This document shows, in pieces, positions 1 to 8,450 of a DNA stretch of 17,229 nucleotides. Position 1 is the first letter of the stretch. The number at the start of each line of letters is the position of its first letter. The notes below the pieces were generated by a model. That model saw nothing but the letters and a program-made list of their open reading frames with translations. It searched no databases and was not told where the DNA came from. Source of the DNA: RGIG6904 sp024680835 (lineage in GTDB: Bacteria; Bacillota; Clostridia; Lachnospirales; Lachnospiraceae); the NCBI GenBank assembly GCA_024680835.1, contig JAILBP010000053.1:1-17229 (forward strand). Direction: 5' to 3'. Both the position numbers and the translations under genes were made by a program.

Positions 1-570
1 GGTGAGCTGACAGCCAGCGACAGCAATACTGCATTCGCCATTGAGGGTGACGGTATGTTTTCCGTCAGGGGACTTGACAACGAAATGTATTATACCAGAA
101 ACGGAGATTTTTGCTGGGCATTGGGACAGAACGGGCTTCAATTGTCTTCTTCAGAAGGCTATGCGGTTTTGGATACCACAGGAAATCCCATTGTGTTGCC
201 GGAGGGAGTGGATGCCAATAATGTTATGGTCTCGAGTCACGGGGAGATAGGTTACAGGGATGCCGAGGGCAATTACAACGATCTCAACATGACTATAGGA
301 ACATGGCAGTTCAATAATCCCGCGGGTCTAAAGAATATTTCCGGAACGTATTTTACAGAGACGGATGCCAGCGGAGAACCGCTTAACGAATGGACTAATC
401 CTCAGCTCAAGAGAAGTTCGGTTCATCAGGGGTATCTGGAGTCCTCAAATGTCAATGTTGCGGATGAGATGGTCAATATGATCATAGCACAGCGCGCGTA
501 TGAGCTTAATTCGAAGGCTATACAGACAGCAGATGCTATGCTGGGAACGGCAAATCAGCTGAAGAGCTGA
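1..570 (+). CDS. flgG: Flagellar basal-body rod protein FlgG (5' truncated)
   Basis: This is the C-terminal 189 residues of a flagellar rod/hook-basal-body protein; the reading frame is open from base 1, so the gene begins upstream. FlgG forms the distal rod of the flagellum outside the membrane. The sequence shows the family's FAIEGDGMF block near the start, a TRNGDF turn, a middle segment with NPAGL, and the conserved C-terminal coiled part with GYLESSNVN, AQRAYELNSKAIQ and ending in ANQLKS. That helical terminus is what packs the axial family proteins (FlgB/C/F/G/E) into the rod. FlgF is the main alternative, but the C-terminal block and the rod-binding protein gene next door favour FlgG. 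The stop is TGA, followed by a 66-nt spacer. Confidence 0.85.
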   Translation, partial: GELTASDSNTAFAIEGDGMFSVRGLDNEMYYTRNGDFCWALGQNGLQLSSSEGYAVLDTTGNPIVLPEGVDANNVMVSSHGEIGYRDAEGNYNDLNMTIGTWQFNNPAGLKNISGTYFTETDASGEPLNEWTNPQLKRSSVHQGYLESSNVNVADEMVNMIIAQRAYELNSKAIQTADAMLGTANQLKS

Positions 571-636
571 TAAAAAAGGTTGAGCATGCCGGGGCAGAGA
601 GATGTCCGGTCATAATGCAGTGAAAGGAGGAATACC

Positions 637-1095
637 ATGGCTATAGATTTTGATTCTTCTTACATACAGTCACTGTCTGCACAGACGAGAGCGGCGTCTG
701 CGGCGGAAAACGTCAGCGGAAGTCTTTCTTCGATGGGTAAGACCGCTTCCAGAGCAGAGATGGAAGATGCTGTAAAGCAGTTTGAGAAATATTTTGTGGA
801 AAAAATGCTGGAGACGGTTGAGGACAGCATGAAGAGTGATGAGGAAGGGACGGACAACTCCGTATCCAAACTGACGGATTACTTTATGTCCACCCTGAAT
901 TCCAAACTTGCAGATGAGCTTATAGAACAGAGCGGTGGAAGGTTTACTGCCGAGATGGTGGAGCAGATGGCCAGAAACATAGGTATATCTCCGGTGGATG
1001 CCGAGGCGGTGGACGGAGAAGTCATCAGGGAAGAGGAGACACGGATCAATGAAGTAGAAGGCATACAGGATGTGGGGATCCGGCTGGATATCTGA
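637..1095 (+). CDS. flgJ: Rod-binding protein, FlgJ N-terminal type
   Basis: A protein of 152 residues with the rod-binding domain of FlgJ at about residues 45-110, recognisable from QFEKYFVEKMLETV followed by a helical stretch around LADELIEQSGG. In enteric FlgJ this domain caps the growing rod and is fused to a muramidase. Here the muramidase half is absent, as is usual in Firmicutes, so wall digestion must come from another enzyme. The start is well set: AAAGGAGG at 623-630 lies 6 nt before the ATG. The tail after residue 125 is acidic and not recognised. It directly follows flgG and is the last gene before a terminator, so it closes this flagellar operon. Confidence 0.82.
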   Translation: MAIDFDSSYIQSLSAQTRAASAAENVSGSLSSMGKTASRAEMEDAVKQFEKYFVEKMLETVEDSMKSDEEGTDNSVSKLTDYFMSTLNSKLADELIEQSGGRFTAEMVEQMARNIGISPVDAEAVDGEVIREEETRINEVEGIQDVGIRLDI

Positions 1096-1119
1096 CGAAT
1101 ATCAAAGGATTTGTAAGAA

Positions 1120-1157
1120 AGCTGCGTATATGTTATGATATATGCAGCTATTTTGTT
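1120..1157 (+). terminator. Intrinsic terminator after the flagellar operon
   Basis: The arms 1120-1131 and 1138-1149 form a 12-bp stem (AGCTGCGTATAT with ATATATGCAGCT, one G-U pair) around a 6-nt loop, followed by a moderately T-rich tail (ATTTTGTT). It lies 25 nt after the flgJ-type stop and 53 nt before recD2, so it separates the two units. Confidence 0.75.
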
Positions 1158-1209
1158 GTAAATTATTTTTGAGCGGAAACACAGAGAAAACACAGGGTGC
1201 ATAAGGAAT

Positions 1210-3426
1210 ATGGAAAACATACACGGCAGTGTAAACAGAATATTGTTTCGGAATGAGGAGAACGGCTACACTGTCGCTACGATAGACATAGACGAGGGCG
1301 AGCTCACAGTTGTCGGCATAATGCCCGGGCTTTCCGAGGGGCTGTTTGCGGATTTCTGCGGAGAGATGGTGGAACATGCCAGTTATGGTGAGCAATTCAA
1401 GGTCAGCTCTTACTCGGAGAGGGAACCGGAGGATGCCGAGTCAATAGAAAGGTATCTGGCCGGCGGAGCCATAAAGGGTGTGGGACCGGCGCTGGCAGCG
1501 CGGATCGTTAAAAAATTCGGTGATGAGACCTTTCGGATCATAGATGAGGAGCCCGAGAGGCTGGCAGAGATAAAAGGCATCAGCGAAAAAAAGGCCATGG
1601 AGATCGCGCAGAATGCAGAGGAAAAGCGGTCTGTCAGACGAGCCATGACTTTTCTGCAAAAGTATTCGATTTCCATGAATCTTTCGGTGAAGATATATGA
1701 ATTCTACGGAGACAGGCTGTATGATATCATGAAAAATAATCCTTACAGGCTTGCCGAAGATATTAAGGGAGTGGGATTCAGGATCGCCGATAATATCGCT
1801 ATGTCCGCAGGTTTGCCGCCATACTCCGGGGAAAGGGTGAAATGCGGGATTTTATACTGCCTCTCCGAAGCTTCCTCGGAAGGGCATACATATCTGCCTT
1901 ACAGGCTGCTGACGGAAAGGGCCATGAGCCTTATGAATGTCTCGGAGGAGTTGGCAGAACACGGTATAATGGAACTTTCCGTGGACAGGCGCATCATCAT
2001 AAAAAAGACAGCCGAGATGAAGCAGGTGTTTTTAGCGGGCGTTTACAAGGTGGAGAGCTCTTCCGCATATATGCTCAACTGCCTCAATGTTGACCGAAAA
2101 CCCGATCCAAAGAACGTTGAGCTCATAATCGGTGAGATCATGAAAAATACCGATATCGAACTTGCGGAAAAACAAAAAGATGCAATACGTCTGGCAGCTG
2201 CCAAGGGGGTTTTGGTCATAACCGGAGGTCCGGGTACCGGAAAGACTACGACACTGAATTCCATTATAGAATACCTTGAGATAGAAGGCAGGGAGTATGC
2301 TTTGTGCGCTCCCACAGGCAGGGCCGCAAAGCGCATGAAGGAGACTACCGGAAGGGAAGCCTCCACCATACACAGGCTGTTGGAACAGACCGGTGGCGTG
2401 GAAGATGATGAGGTTTTCATGGGGCGTGACGAGGACAATCCGCTTGATGCAGAGTATATAATAGTGGATGAGATGTCAATGGTGGACATATTTCTCATGA
2501 ATTCTCTTTTGCGGGCTGTCAGAAGCGGCACGTCGTTGATATTGGTGGGAGATGTGGACCAGCTTCCCAGCGTGGGTCCGGGCACGGTATTGTCCGATAT
2601 CATATCCAGCGGCAGATTTACGGTTGTGGAACTGAATGAGATTTTCAGACAGGCCGGAGAGAGCGATATAGTGGTGAACGCCCATAAGATCAATAAAGGT
2701 GAACATGTAATCTGCGACAATAAGTCCAGGGATTTCTTCTTTTTGGAGAGAGGTGATACGGAGACCGTGACCAGGGTCGTGATGGATCTGATCACCAGAA
2801 AACTTCCGCCGCAGTTCGGATGTGATCCTTTTGATATACAGGTGCTGGTTCCCACCAGAAAAGGAGCGCTTGGAGTCGAAAATCTCAATAACAGACTTCA
2901 GGAGGTGCTCAATCCCCCCGATGCTTCCAAAGCGGAGGTTGTGCGTTTCGCCGGAGGCGTTTTCAGAGAGGGCGATAAGGTGATGCAGATCAAGAATAAT
3001 TACCAGTTGGAGTGGGAAGTCAGGGGGAGGCTAAATATCGCTACGGACAGCGGCATGGGAGTGTTCAACGGAGATGTGGGACTGATCCGTATCATTGATA
3101 CCTTTATGGAGACCATGACCGTGGAGTTCGACGACGGGCATCTGGTTGAATATCCCCTGAAGCAGATTGAGGAGCTGGAGCTTGCTTACGCAGTCACAAT
3201 ACACAAATCCCAGGGGTCGGAGTACCCGGTGGTGATAATCCCTCTGTTGAAAGGACCATCGGTTCTGCTAAACCGGAACCTTTTGTACACTGCGGTTACC
3301 AGAGCAAAAAAATGCGTTACCTTAGTGGGAAGCCGCAGCGTTTTCGACGATATGATCGAAAATGACAGGCAGGATAAAAGATACTGTGCCTTCCGGGACA
3401 GAATACTGGAGACGTCCGATATATGA
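1210..3426 (+). CDS. recD2: ATP-dependent DNA helicase RecD2
   Basis: A full-length SF1B 5'-3' DNA helicase of 738 residues, of the RecD2 type that works without RecBC. The N-terminus has the GSVNRILFRNEENGYTV strand typical of the family. Helix-hairpin-helix DNA-binding repeats follow (IKGVGPALA near 88, IKGISEKKA near 121, IKGVGFRIA near 185). The helicase core has Walker A GGPGTGKTT at 339-347, Walker B VDEMS near 419-423, GDVDQLPSVGPG, and a C-terminal UvrD-like half with HKSQGSEYPVV near 665 and YTAVTRAK. RecD2 proteins act in recombination and mismatch or replication-fork repair. The Shine-Dalgarno site is weak: AAGGA at 1203-1207 is only 2 nt from the ATG, while GGGTG at 1195-1199 is better spaced. 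The gene ends in an ATGA overlap with comFC, suggesting translational coupling. Confidence 0.95.
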   Translation: MENIHGSVNRILFRNEENGYTVATIDIDEGELTVVGIMPGLSEGLFADFCGEMVEHASYGEQFKVSSYSEREPEDAESIERYLAGGAIKGVGPALAARIVKKFGDETFRIIDEEPERLAEIKGISEKKAMEIAQNAEEKRSVRRAMTFLQKYSISMNLSVKIYEFYGDRLYDIMKNNPYRLAEDIKGVGFRIADNIAMSAGLPPYSGERVKCGILYCLSEASSEGHTYLPYRLLTERAMSLMNVSEELAEHGIMELSVDRRIIIKKTAEMKQVFLAGVYKVESSSAYMLNCLNVDRKPDPKNVELIIGEIMKNTDIELAEKQKDAIRLAAAKGVLVITGGPGTGKTTTLNSIIEYLEIEGREYALCAPTGRAAKRMKETTGREASTIHRLLEQTGGVEDDEVFMGRDEDNPLDAEYIIVDEMSMVDIFLMNSLLRAVRSGTSLILVGDVDQLPSVGPGTVLSDIISSGRFTVVELNEIFRQAGESDIVVNAHKINKGEHVICDNKSRDFFFLERGDTETVTRVVMDLITRKLPPQFGCDPFDIQVLVPTRKGALGVENLNNRLQEVLNPPDASKAEVVRFAGGVFREGDKVMQIKNNYQLEWEVRGRLNIATDSGMGVFNGDVGLIRIIDTFMETMTVEFDDGHLVEYPLKQIEELELAYAVTIHKSQGSEYPVVIIPLLKGPSVLLNRNLLYTAVTRAKKCVTLVGSRSVFDDMIENDRQDKRYCAFRDRILETSDI

Positions 3427-4175
3427 CAGATAAGACGAAAAAAGGTCTGAAAAGGCTGAAAAAAATCATTTTCCCGGATAAATGCCCGATATGCGGAACC
3501 GTCAGACCCCAGTGGTTTTCAGAGCTGTCGGGGGAAGAGGGAACAGGAGCGCTGTGCCCGGGCTGCAGAGGCAGGATAAAGCATGTAAAGGAGCCGTTGT
3601 GTAAAAAATGTGGCAGAAGCCTGACAAGCGATGAACGTGAGTATTGTTCCGATTGCGAAAAATATGAGCACAACTTTGCCGAGGGCAGATCGATATATGA
3701 GTATGACGGTGACATGAAATCGCTTGTTTACCGGTTCAAGTATTCCAACAGGCGGGATTTTGCGGAATTATTTGTGGCAGAGATGGGCCGGGACTGCAGA
3801 AACTGGCTGGAGAGCAAAGAAATTGACATGGTGGTGCCGATACCGCTACATCCGGACAAACAGAGAAAAAGAGGTTATAACCAGTCGGAGGTTTTTGGAG
3901 CGGCTCTGGCAGGTGACATGGGGCTTGCCTTCGAGAAGGATCTTTTGCTGAGAAACCGGTATACAAGCCCGCAAAAGGGTCTTTCACGGCCGGAAAGGAT
4001 AAATAATTTAAAAAATGCTTTTATATTGAAGCAAAGTGGAGTAAAATCAAGTAAGATGAATATACTATTGGTAGATGATATATATACGACAGGAGCTACT
4101 GTGGATGCGGCGGCTGCTGTTCTGCGCGATGTTGCGAACGTCTATTTTTTGTGTATATGCAACGGAAGACGTTGA
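3423..4175 (+). CDS. comFC: ComF family phosphoribosyltransferase-like protein
   Basis: A protein of 250 residues with a double zinc-ribbon N-terminus (Cys 21/24, 45/48, 60/63, 75/78) and a type I phosphoribosyltransferase fold. It has the ComF signature VPIPLHPDKQRKRGYNQSE at 138-156 and the PRPP-binding loop LLVDDIYTTGAT at 215-226. ComFC proteins are needed for DNA uptake in transformable bacteria, where they act with the helicase ComFA in the cytoplasm; the exact reaction is unsettled. Here the partner next door is RecD2, not ComFA. The start codon overlaps the recD2 stop (ATGA). The order comFC-yvyF is the same as in Bacillus subtilis, where it leads into late flagellar genes. Confidence 0.9.
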   Translation: MTDKTKKGLKRLKKIIFPDKCPICGTVRPQWFSELSGEEGTGALCPGCRGRIKHVKEPLCKKCGRSLTSDEREYCSDCEKYEHNFAEGRSIYEYDGDMKSLVYRFKYSNRRDFAELFVAEMGRDCRNWLESKEIDMVVPIPLHPDKQRKRGYNQSEVFGAALAGDMGLAFEKDLLLRNRYTSPQKGLSRPERINNLKNAFILKQSGVKSSKMNILLVDDIYTTGATVDAAAAVLRDVANVYFLCICNGRR

Positions 4176-4264
4176 GAGGCGGATATATCAGACCGGTAGC
4201 ATAGAAAACATGACACATATACAGCCGGAACGTAAAGTGTGTCTTACAACAGGAGGGCGATACT

Positions 4265-4675
4265 ATGGAAGCACGAGCATGCAGATCTTGCGGGAAAGTT
4301 TTTACTTATATTACCGGAATCGCTTTATGCGATGCCTGTAAAAAAAAGAGAGAAGAACAGTTCCAGGAAGCCAAAAAGTTCATAAATGAAAACAGAGGAG
4401 CTACAATAGATGAAGTCACGGAGGCTACCGGTATTTCCCAAAAGCTTATAAGACAGTGGGTAAAAGAGGAAAGACTGATATTGTCCGCTGATTCGCCGAT
4501 AGTATTTCACTGTGAGCACTGTGGGGCGGTTATCAGGACAGGACGTTTCTGCGAGGAGTGCAAAAACAAACTCGGCAATAATCTGGACAGGCTCACATCA
4601 AAGCCCGGCAGTTCATCTTCGGGCTCTTCCGGAAAACCCGGGGGCAGCAATCTCGGAATGCATTATCTTCGCTGA
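4265..4675 (+). CDS. yvyF: Flagellar-operon zinc-ribbon/HTH protein, YvyF type
   Basis: A protein of 136 residues made of three parts. An N-terminal zinc ribbon has Cys 6/9 and 22/25. A central helix-turn-helix at about 46-70 (ATIDEVTEATGISQKLIRQW) resembles the recognition part of MerR-like regulators. A second zinc ribbon has Cys 83/86 and 96/99. A Ser/Gly/Pro-rich low-complexity tail from about 112 ends the protein. The layout matches the YvyF/TIGR03826 'flagellar operon protein' family, whose role is poorly known; a DNA- or RNA-binding regulator is an inference from the domains. The start is supported by AGGAGG at 4251-4256, 8 nt before the ATG. In B. subtilis flgM and hook-associated genes come next; here they do not. 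Confidence 0.82.
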   Translation: MEARACRSCGKVFTYITGIALCDACKKKREEQFQEAKKFINENRGATIDEVTEATGISQKLIRQWVKEERLILSADSPIVFHCEHCGAVIRTGRFCEECKNKLGNNLDRLTSKPGSSSSGSSGKPGGSNLGMHYLR

Positions 4676-4689
4676 CCGGGGGTGACGGG

Positions 4690-5067
4690 ATGATCAACGA
4701 AGAGAAAGTGATCCTGATGACGAAACTGCAGACCTACGAGGATAAAAACGGGAAGAAGGTCTTTTCAATCCTGAAATATTTTCGTTCGGACTATATCAGC
4801 CTTCAGCTGTTGAAAGGCTTTGTAGCCATAACATTGTGTTTCGGTATCATAATGGGACTGTGGATGCTGTCACATATGGAAGATATATTGAGCTCCCTCA
4901 ATACTATGGATTATGGGGCTTTTGTTATGCTGGTGGTGGGAAGATACGGAGTAGTGCTTCTGATCTATCTGCTGCTGGTATATATCTATTCGGCCATCAC
5001 ATATACCAAGGCCAGACGTGAAGGCCGGCGTTATCATAAGAACTTAAAGTTACTCAAAAAGATGTAA
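4690..5067 (+). CDS. Small membrane protein of unknown function
   Basis: A protein of 125 residues that I do not recognise. It has a hydrophilic N-terminus of about 42 residues, two hydrophobic segments (about 43-62 and 79-102), and a short, strongly basic C-terminal tail (TKARREGRRYHKN). This suggests a two-pass protein with both ends in the cytoplasm. A GGGGGTGA stretch at 4678-4685 serves as ribosome binding site for the ATG at 4690. It lies 14 nt after yvyF and 18 nt before the next membrane-protein gene, so it is probably co-transcribed with the cdaA unit. Low similarity to any family I know limits a functional call. Confidence 0.75.
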   Translation: MINEEKVILMTKLQTYEDKNGKKVFSILKYFRSDYISLQLLKGFVAITLCFGIIMGLWMLSHMEDILSSLNTMDYGAFVMLVVGRYGVVLLIYLLLVYIYSAITYTKARREGRRYHKNLKLLKKM

Positions 5068-5085
5068 AGGTCGAAAGGAGTGGTC

Positions 5086-6060
5086 ATGACTGCAATGATC
5101 GAACTGCGGGACAGGCTGAAAGCCTTCGCAGGTGTTTATGAGGTCTATGTCCTCGGAATCGTGAAAGCCGCTGCGGCTTTTGTGATCTTTAATTGCATAA
5201 ACGGTGAGATCGGATACATGGAGAGACTTAATTCGGTCACTCTGGTGCTGGTCCTGTCGTTGGTGTCAGCGCTTTTGCCGGTGGATTTCATATCTCTTGC
5301 GGCGGCAGTGTTTGTTCTGATGCATCTTTTTGCGCTGAGTCCCGCTGTAGCTGCGGTAGGAGCCTGTATCTTTGCGGTGATGTACCTGATATATTTCAGG
5401 TTCACGCCGGGACGCGGCTATTTTGCCGTGCTTACGCCTGTGTCGTATATTTGGCATATTCCCTGTGTTATGCCCTTCGTGGCAGGATATATGGATAAAA
5501 GTCCTTCCTCCGGTGTGCCTGTGGTATGCGGTACGGTGATCTATTATTTCCTGAAGGGTGTAAAGGAAAATGCCGTAAGTCTTTCCACTATGGATGATAA
5601 AGATTCTCTTGTCAGCAAGATGAGTGATACCGTAAGCCAGCTTGTCGGCAATCGCGAGATGCTGACCATGGCGTGTGTCATGCTTGTCACCACCGTCACG
5701 GTTTGGTTTATCAGAAGACTGAAGGTGGATTACGCATGGTATATAGCTTTTGCGGTAGGAGCTACAGTTGAGCTGGTGGGTATGATCTTAGGCAATATCA
5801 GATTCGCGCTGGGGATCTCGATTTTGGGCATGTTCATCCAGATCATCCTGTCGGCTGTAGTATCGTTCCTGCTGATGTTCTTCCTTTTCAATCTGGATTA
5901 CGAGCGGACCGAGCGGGTTCAGTTTGAGGACGATGAGTACTATTATTTTGTGAAAGCGGTTCCCAAGGTATATGTTGCCAAGGGACAAAAGAAAGTCAAG
6001 AAATTTGCTGTTGAAAATGTTACCAAAGATGATGTTATAAAGGATTTTGAGGAAGAGTAA
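5086..6060 (+). CDS. Polytopic membrane protein upstream of cdaA, unknown function
   Basis: An integral membrane protein of 324 residues with roughly eight or nine hydrophobic helices. About six lie in residues 20-157, then a polar loop at about 158-190, then two or three more at 193-270. A charged cytosolic tail of about 54 residues follows, first acidic with several Tyr (EDDEYYY) and then Lys-rich. I do not recognise the family; a transporter or envelope assembly factor is possible. A GTG at 5080 would lengthen it by two residues, but that codon sits in the Shine-Dalgarno site AAAGGAG (5074-5080). The ATG at 5086, 5 nt further on, is therefore the likely start. It ends 5 nt before cdaA, so it is almost certainly in the same operon. 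Confidence 0.8.
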   Translation: MTAMIELRDRLKAFAGVYEVYVLGIVKAAAAFVIFNCINGEIGYMERLNSVTLVLVLSLVSALLPVDFISLAAAVFVLMHLFALSPAVAAVGACIFAVMYLIYFRFTPGRGYFAVLTPVSYIWHIPCVMPFVAGYMDKSPSSGVPVVCGTVIYYFLKGVKENAVSLSTMDDKDSLVSKMSDTVSQLVGNREMLTMACVMLVTTVTVWFIRRLKVDYAWYIAFAVGATVELVGMILGNIRFALGISILGMFIQIILSAVVSFLLMFFLFNLDYERTERVQFEDDEYYYFVKAVPKVYVAKGQKKVKKFAVENVTKDDVIKDFEEE

Positions 6061-6065
6061 AAGCT

Positions 6066-6947
6066 ATGTATACCATACGCAATTTTATGGAAAAATACAT
6101 AAGCAGCACCCTCCCCAGTATAGGTGCCAAAGATGTTGTGGAGATACTGATCCTGGCGTTCATTATATATTGTATGATGATCTGGATCAGGGAAACCAGG
6201 GCATGGACGCTGTTTAAGGGTATCATAGTGGTGCTGGGTGTCATAGCGATAGCCGCTATCCTGCAGATGAACACGATCCTGTGGGTTTCGGAAAGATTGA
6301 TCAATGTGGGTCTTATCGCGCTTGCGGTTATCTTTCAGCCGGAGCTTCGAAAAGCGCTTGAAAGACTTGGACGAAAGAAATACATGTTCAATCTTTTCCC
6401 GGGAGATAACTCCAAACCAAACCGCAGGATGAGTGATTCCACGGTGGATGAGCTGGTAAAAGCTTCTTTTGAGATGGGCGCAGTCAAGACAGGCGCTCTT
6501 ATTGTCATGGAAAAATACAGTAGCCTCTCAGAGTTTGAGGATACCGGTATCCAGGTGGATGCAAAGCTCACAAGGCAGCTGCTGATCAATATTTTCGAAA
6601 AAAACACGCCGCTTCATGACGGTGCTGTCATAGTGAGGGGAGATAGGGTGACTGCGGCAACCTGTTACCTTCCGCTTTCGGATAATGAAGACATAGACAA
6701 GGAACTTGGCACCAGACACAGGGCTGCCGTAGGTATTTCCGAGGTCACGGATTCTCTCACCATAGTGGTATCGGAGGAGACGGGTGCCGTATCCATAGCC
6801 GAGGGAGGTCGTATTACAAGGCGTCTGTCCGAGGAAGGCTTAAGAAAGCGCCTGGATGATTTTTCATATATCGGAGAGCGCAGCGAAAAGAGCGTTATCG
6901 GCAGGCTGAAAGGGAGGTTAAAGAATGCCAAAAAAGATACTGAATAG
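6066..6947 (+). CDS. cdaA: Diadenylate cyclase CdaA
   Basis: Membrane-bound enzyme that condenses two ATP into cyclic di-AMP. Its 293 residues are near the usual length. Three N-terminal membrane helices (about 23-40, 51-67, 76-90) are followed by the family motif IFQPELRKALERLGR. The DAC (DisA_N) domain at about 125-245 carries the catalytic DGA motif at 185-187 within LHDGAVIV and the RHR motif at 217-219 within GTRHRA, so the enzyme looks active. c-di-AMP controls potassium and osmolyte uptake and indirectly cell-wall integrity. The 3' end overlaps the start of cdaR by 23 nt, the usual cdaA-cdaR arrangement. A purine-rich GGAAGAG before the ATG is an adequate ribosome site. Confidence 0.96.
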   Translation: MYTIRNFMEKYISSTLPSIGAKDVVEILILAFIIYCMMIWIRETRAWTLFKGIIVVLGVIAIAAILQMNTILWVSERLINVGLIALAVIFQPELRKALERLGRKKYMFNLFPGDNSKPNRRMSDSTVDELVKASFEMGAVKTGALIVMEKYSSLSEFEDTGIQVDAKLTRQLLINIFEKNTPLHDGAVIVRGDRVTAATCYLPLSDNEDIDKELGTRHRAAVGISEVTDSLTIVVSEETGAVSIAEGGRITRRLSEEGLRKRLDDFSYIGERSEKSVIGRLKGRLKNAKKDTE

Positions 6948-8376
6948 CATTACTCATAACCTCGGTTACAAGCTGTTGTCACTATTGTTTGCCGCTGTTT
7001 TGTGGATATTCGTAGTCAACTACGATGATCCGAAGATGACAAAATCTTTTACCAGTAGTGTATCACTTGAAAATGCATCATATCTGACCGAGATGGGTAA
7101 GTGTTATACCGTTTTGGACAATTCAAATGTTATACAGTTTACGGTCACGGCAAAGAGATCCTATATGGAAAAGCTTGCCAGCACCGATTTTAAGGTTTCC
7201 GCCGATTTCCAGAATATCATCGTTGATGAGGAAAAAGGTATCGGATCTGTCCCCATCGATATTTCTGCGCTGCGGTATTCGAGTCAGATCACAATACCGG
7301 TCACCAACAAAGAACTGGTGGTGTCTCTTGAAGATGTCATGACATCACAGTTTATAGTGAGTGCCCAGACTACGGGAAATCTCAATGAAGGCAAGGTTTT
7401 GGGTGAGGTGAAGGCCACCCCCAACCTTATCAGGATTTCGGGACCGAAGTCTGTTGTGGAGCAGGTTTCCAGCGTCTATGCCCGTATAGATGTGACCGGC
7501 ATGACAGGTGATGTATCTTCTGCCTGCATTCCGGTTTTATGCGATCAATATGATAATCCGGTGGATACTGCTCGTCTGACATATAACACATCTACTATTA
7601 CCGTCAATGCAGAGATCCTTGACACAAAGGATGTGGGTCTTGTATTTGCATATACGGGAGAGCCGGATGATGGTTTTATATTGGAATCCATTGAATATGA
7701 GCCGGAGACTGTCACGGTAAAAGGGAAGGTCGCCGCGCTGAACAGGATCACGAATGTCAGTGTGCCTGCAGCAGCGCTTGATATCACGGGGGCGAGAGGT
7801 GACGTGAAACAGACGATAGATGTTTCCGCATTCCTTCCGAGCGGTGTCTCGCTGGTGGGTGACGGCAAGGTTAATGTGACGGCCGTCATAGACTCGATCG
7901 TATCAAAGAACATAACGTTTTTTACATCGCGCATAGAGATCCTGAATCTGCCGGACGACTACGATATACGGTTTAGGGATAAATATATTTCTCTTGTGCT
8001 CACAGGAAAAGAGAATATCATCAATAATACTTCATCGTCATCGGTTGTGCTGACGCTGGATGCATCACTTTTGACGCAGGGTTCCAACAGGGCAAGACTT
8101 CTGGCGGACGTTCCCGTGGGAGTGGATGTGGGAGAGATATTTGCCGATGTTATCATGACGAAAAAAACCGATGAGAGTGTTACTGAAACTGTTGGCGAAG
8201 GCGGTACAGGCGGCGCGGAAGACTCCAATGAGAGCACGGAGGTGACCGGTACGGAGGAGACCGGCTCCGACGCCGGCGATGAAGGACAATCCACCGATAC
8301 GGAAGAAACGGCAGAGGAGGATGGCACTGACTCATCTGAAGATAATACGGATGAGGAAAGTGATGTATCCGAGTGA
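6925..8376 (+). CDS. cdaR: CdaA regulatory protein CdaR (YbbR domains)
   Basis: A protein of 483 residues with one membrane helix near the N-terminus (about 13-32, ending in FVVNYDDP) and an extracytoplasmic region that appears to hold four YbbR-type beta domains (roughly 38-130, 132-228, 230-318, 320-414). CdaR binds CdaA through the membrane and modulates its activity. The last 69 residues (415-483) are an acidic, Thr/Glu/Gly/Ser-rich, low-complexity tail that is longer than I expect for this family. It may be a disordered spacer outside the cell. Translation is probably coupled to cdaA through the 23-nt overlap; GGGAGG precedes the ATG. In many Firmicutes glmM follows; here an HPr gene does. 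Confidence 0.92.
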   Translation: MPKKILNSITHNLGYKLLSLLFAAVLWIFVVNYDDPKMTKSFTSSVSLENASYLTEMGKCYTVLDNSNVIQFTVTAKRSYMEKLASTDFKVSADFQNIIVDEEKGIGSVPIDISALRYSSQITIPVTNKELVVSLEDVMTSQFIVSAQTTGNLNEGKVLGEVKATPNLIRISGPKSVVEQVSSVYARIDVTGMTGDVSSACIPVLCDQYDNPVDTARLTYNTSTITVNAEILDTKDVGLVFAYTGEPDDGFILESIEYEPETVTVKGKVAALNRITNVSVPAAALDITGARGDVKQTIDVSAFLPSGVSLVGDGKVNVTAVIDSIVSKNITFFTSRIEILNLPDDYDIRFRDKYISLVLTGKENIINNTSSSSVVLTLDASLLTQGSNRARLLADVPVGVDVGEIFADVIMTKKTDESVTETVGEGGTGGAEDSNESTEVTGTEETGSDAGDEGQSTDTEETAEEDGTDSSEDNTDEESDVSE

Positions 8377-8450
8377 GGATGTTTTGTGTGACAACAGGGT
8401 TGGCATCGTGTAGTAGTCAGCCTGCCCGATTTTCGGAAAGGAAGATTTTT

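Noticed and set aside
2043..2888. Long open frame on the - strand inside recD2 (281 codons)
   Set aside because: It is a codon-bias shadow of recD2, which has complete helicase motifs; the antisense product is Ser/Thr-rich with no recognisable domain.
4233..4264. Possible sigma-D (flagellar) promoter before yvyF: TAAA followed by GGCGATAC
   Set aside because: The spacer is 19 nt instead of about 15, the -10 part overlaps the region just after the ribosome site, and the start point would fall inside the gene.
8373..8450. N-terminal extension of HPr from a GTG at 8373
   Set aside because: It would add 26 residues before a canonical HPr start that has its own well-spaced ribosome site, and it would shift His15 and Ser46 from their standard positions.
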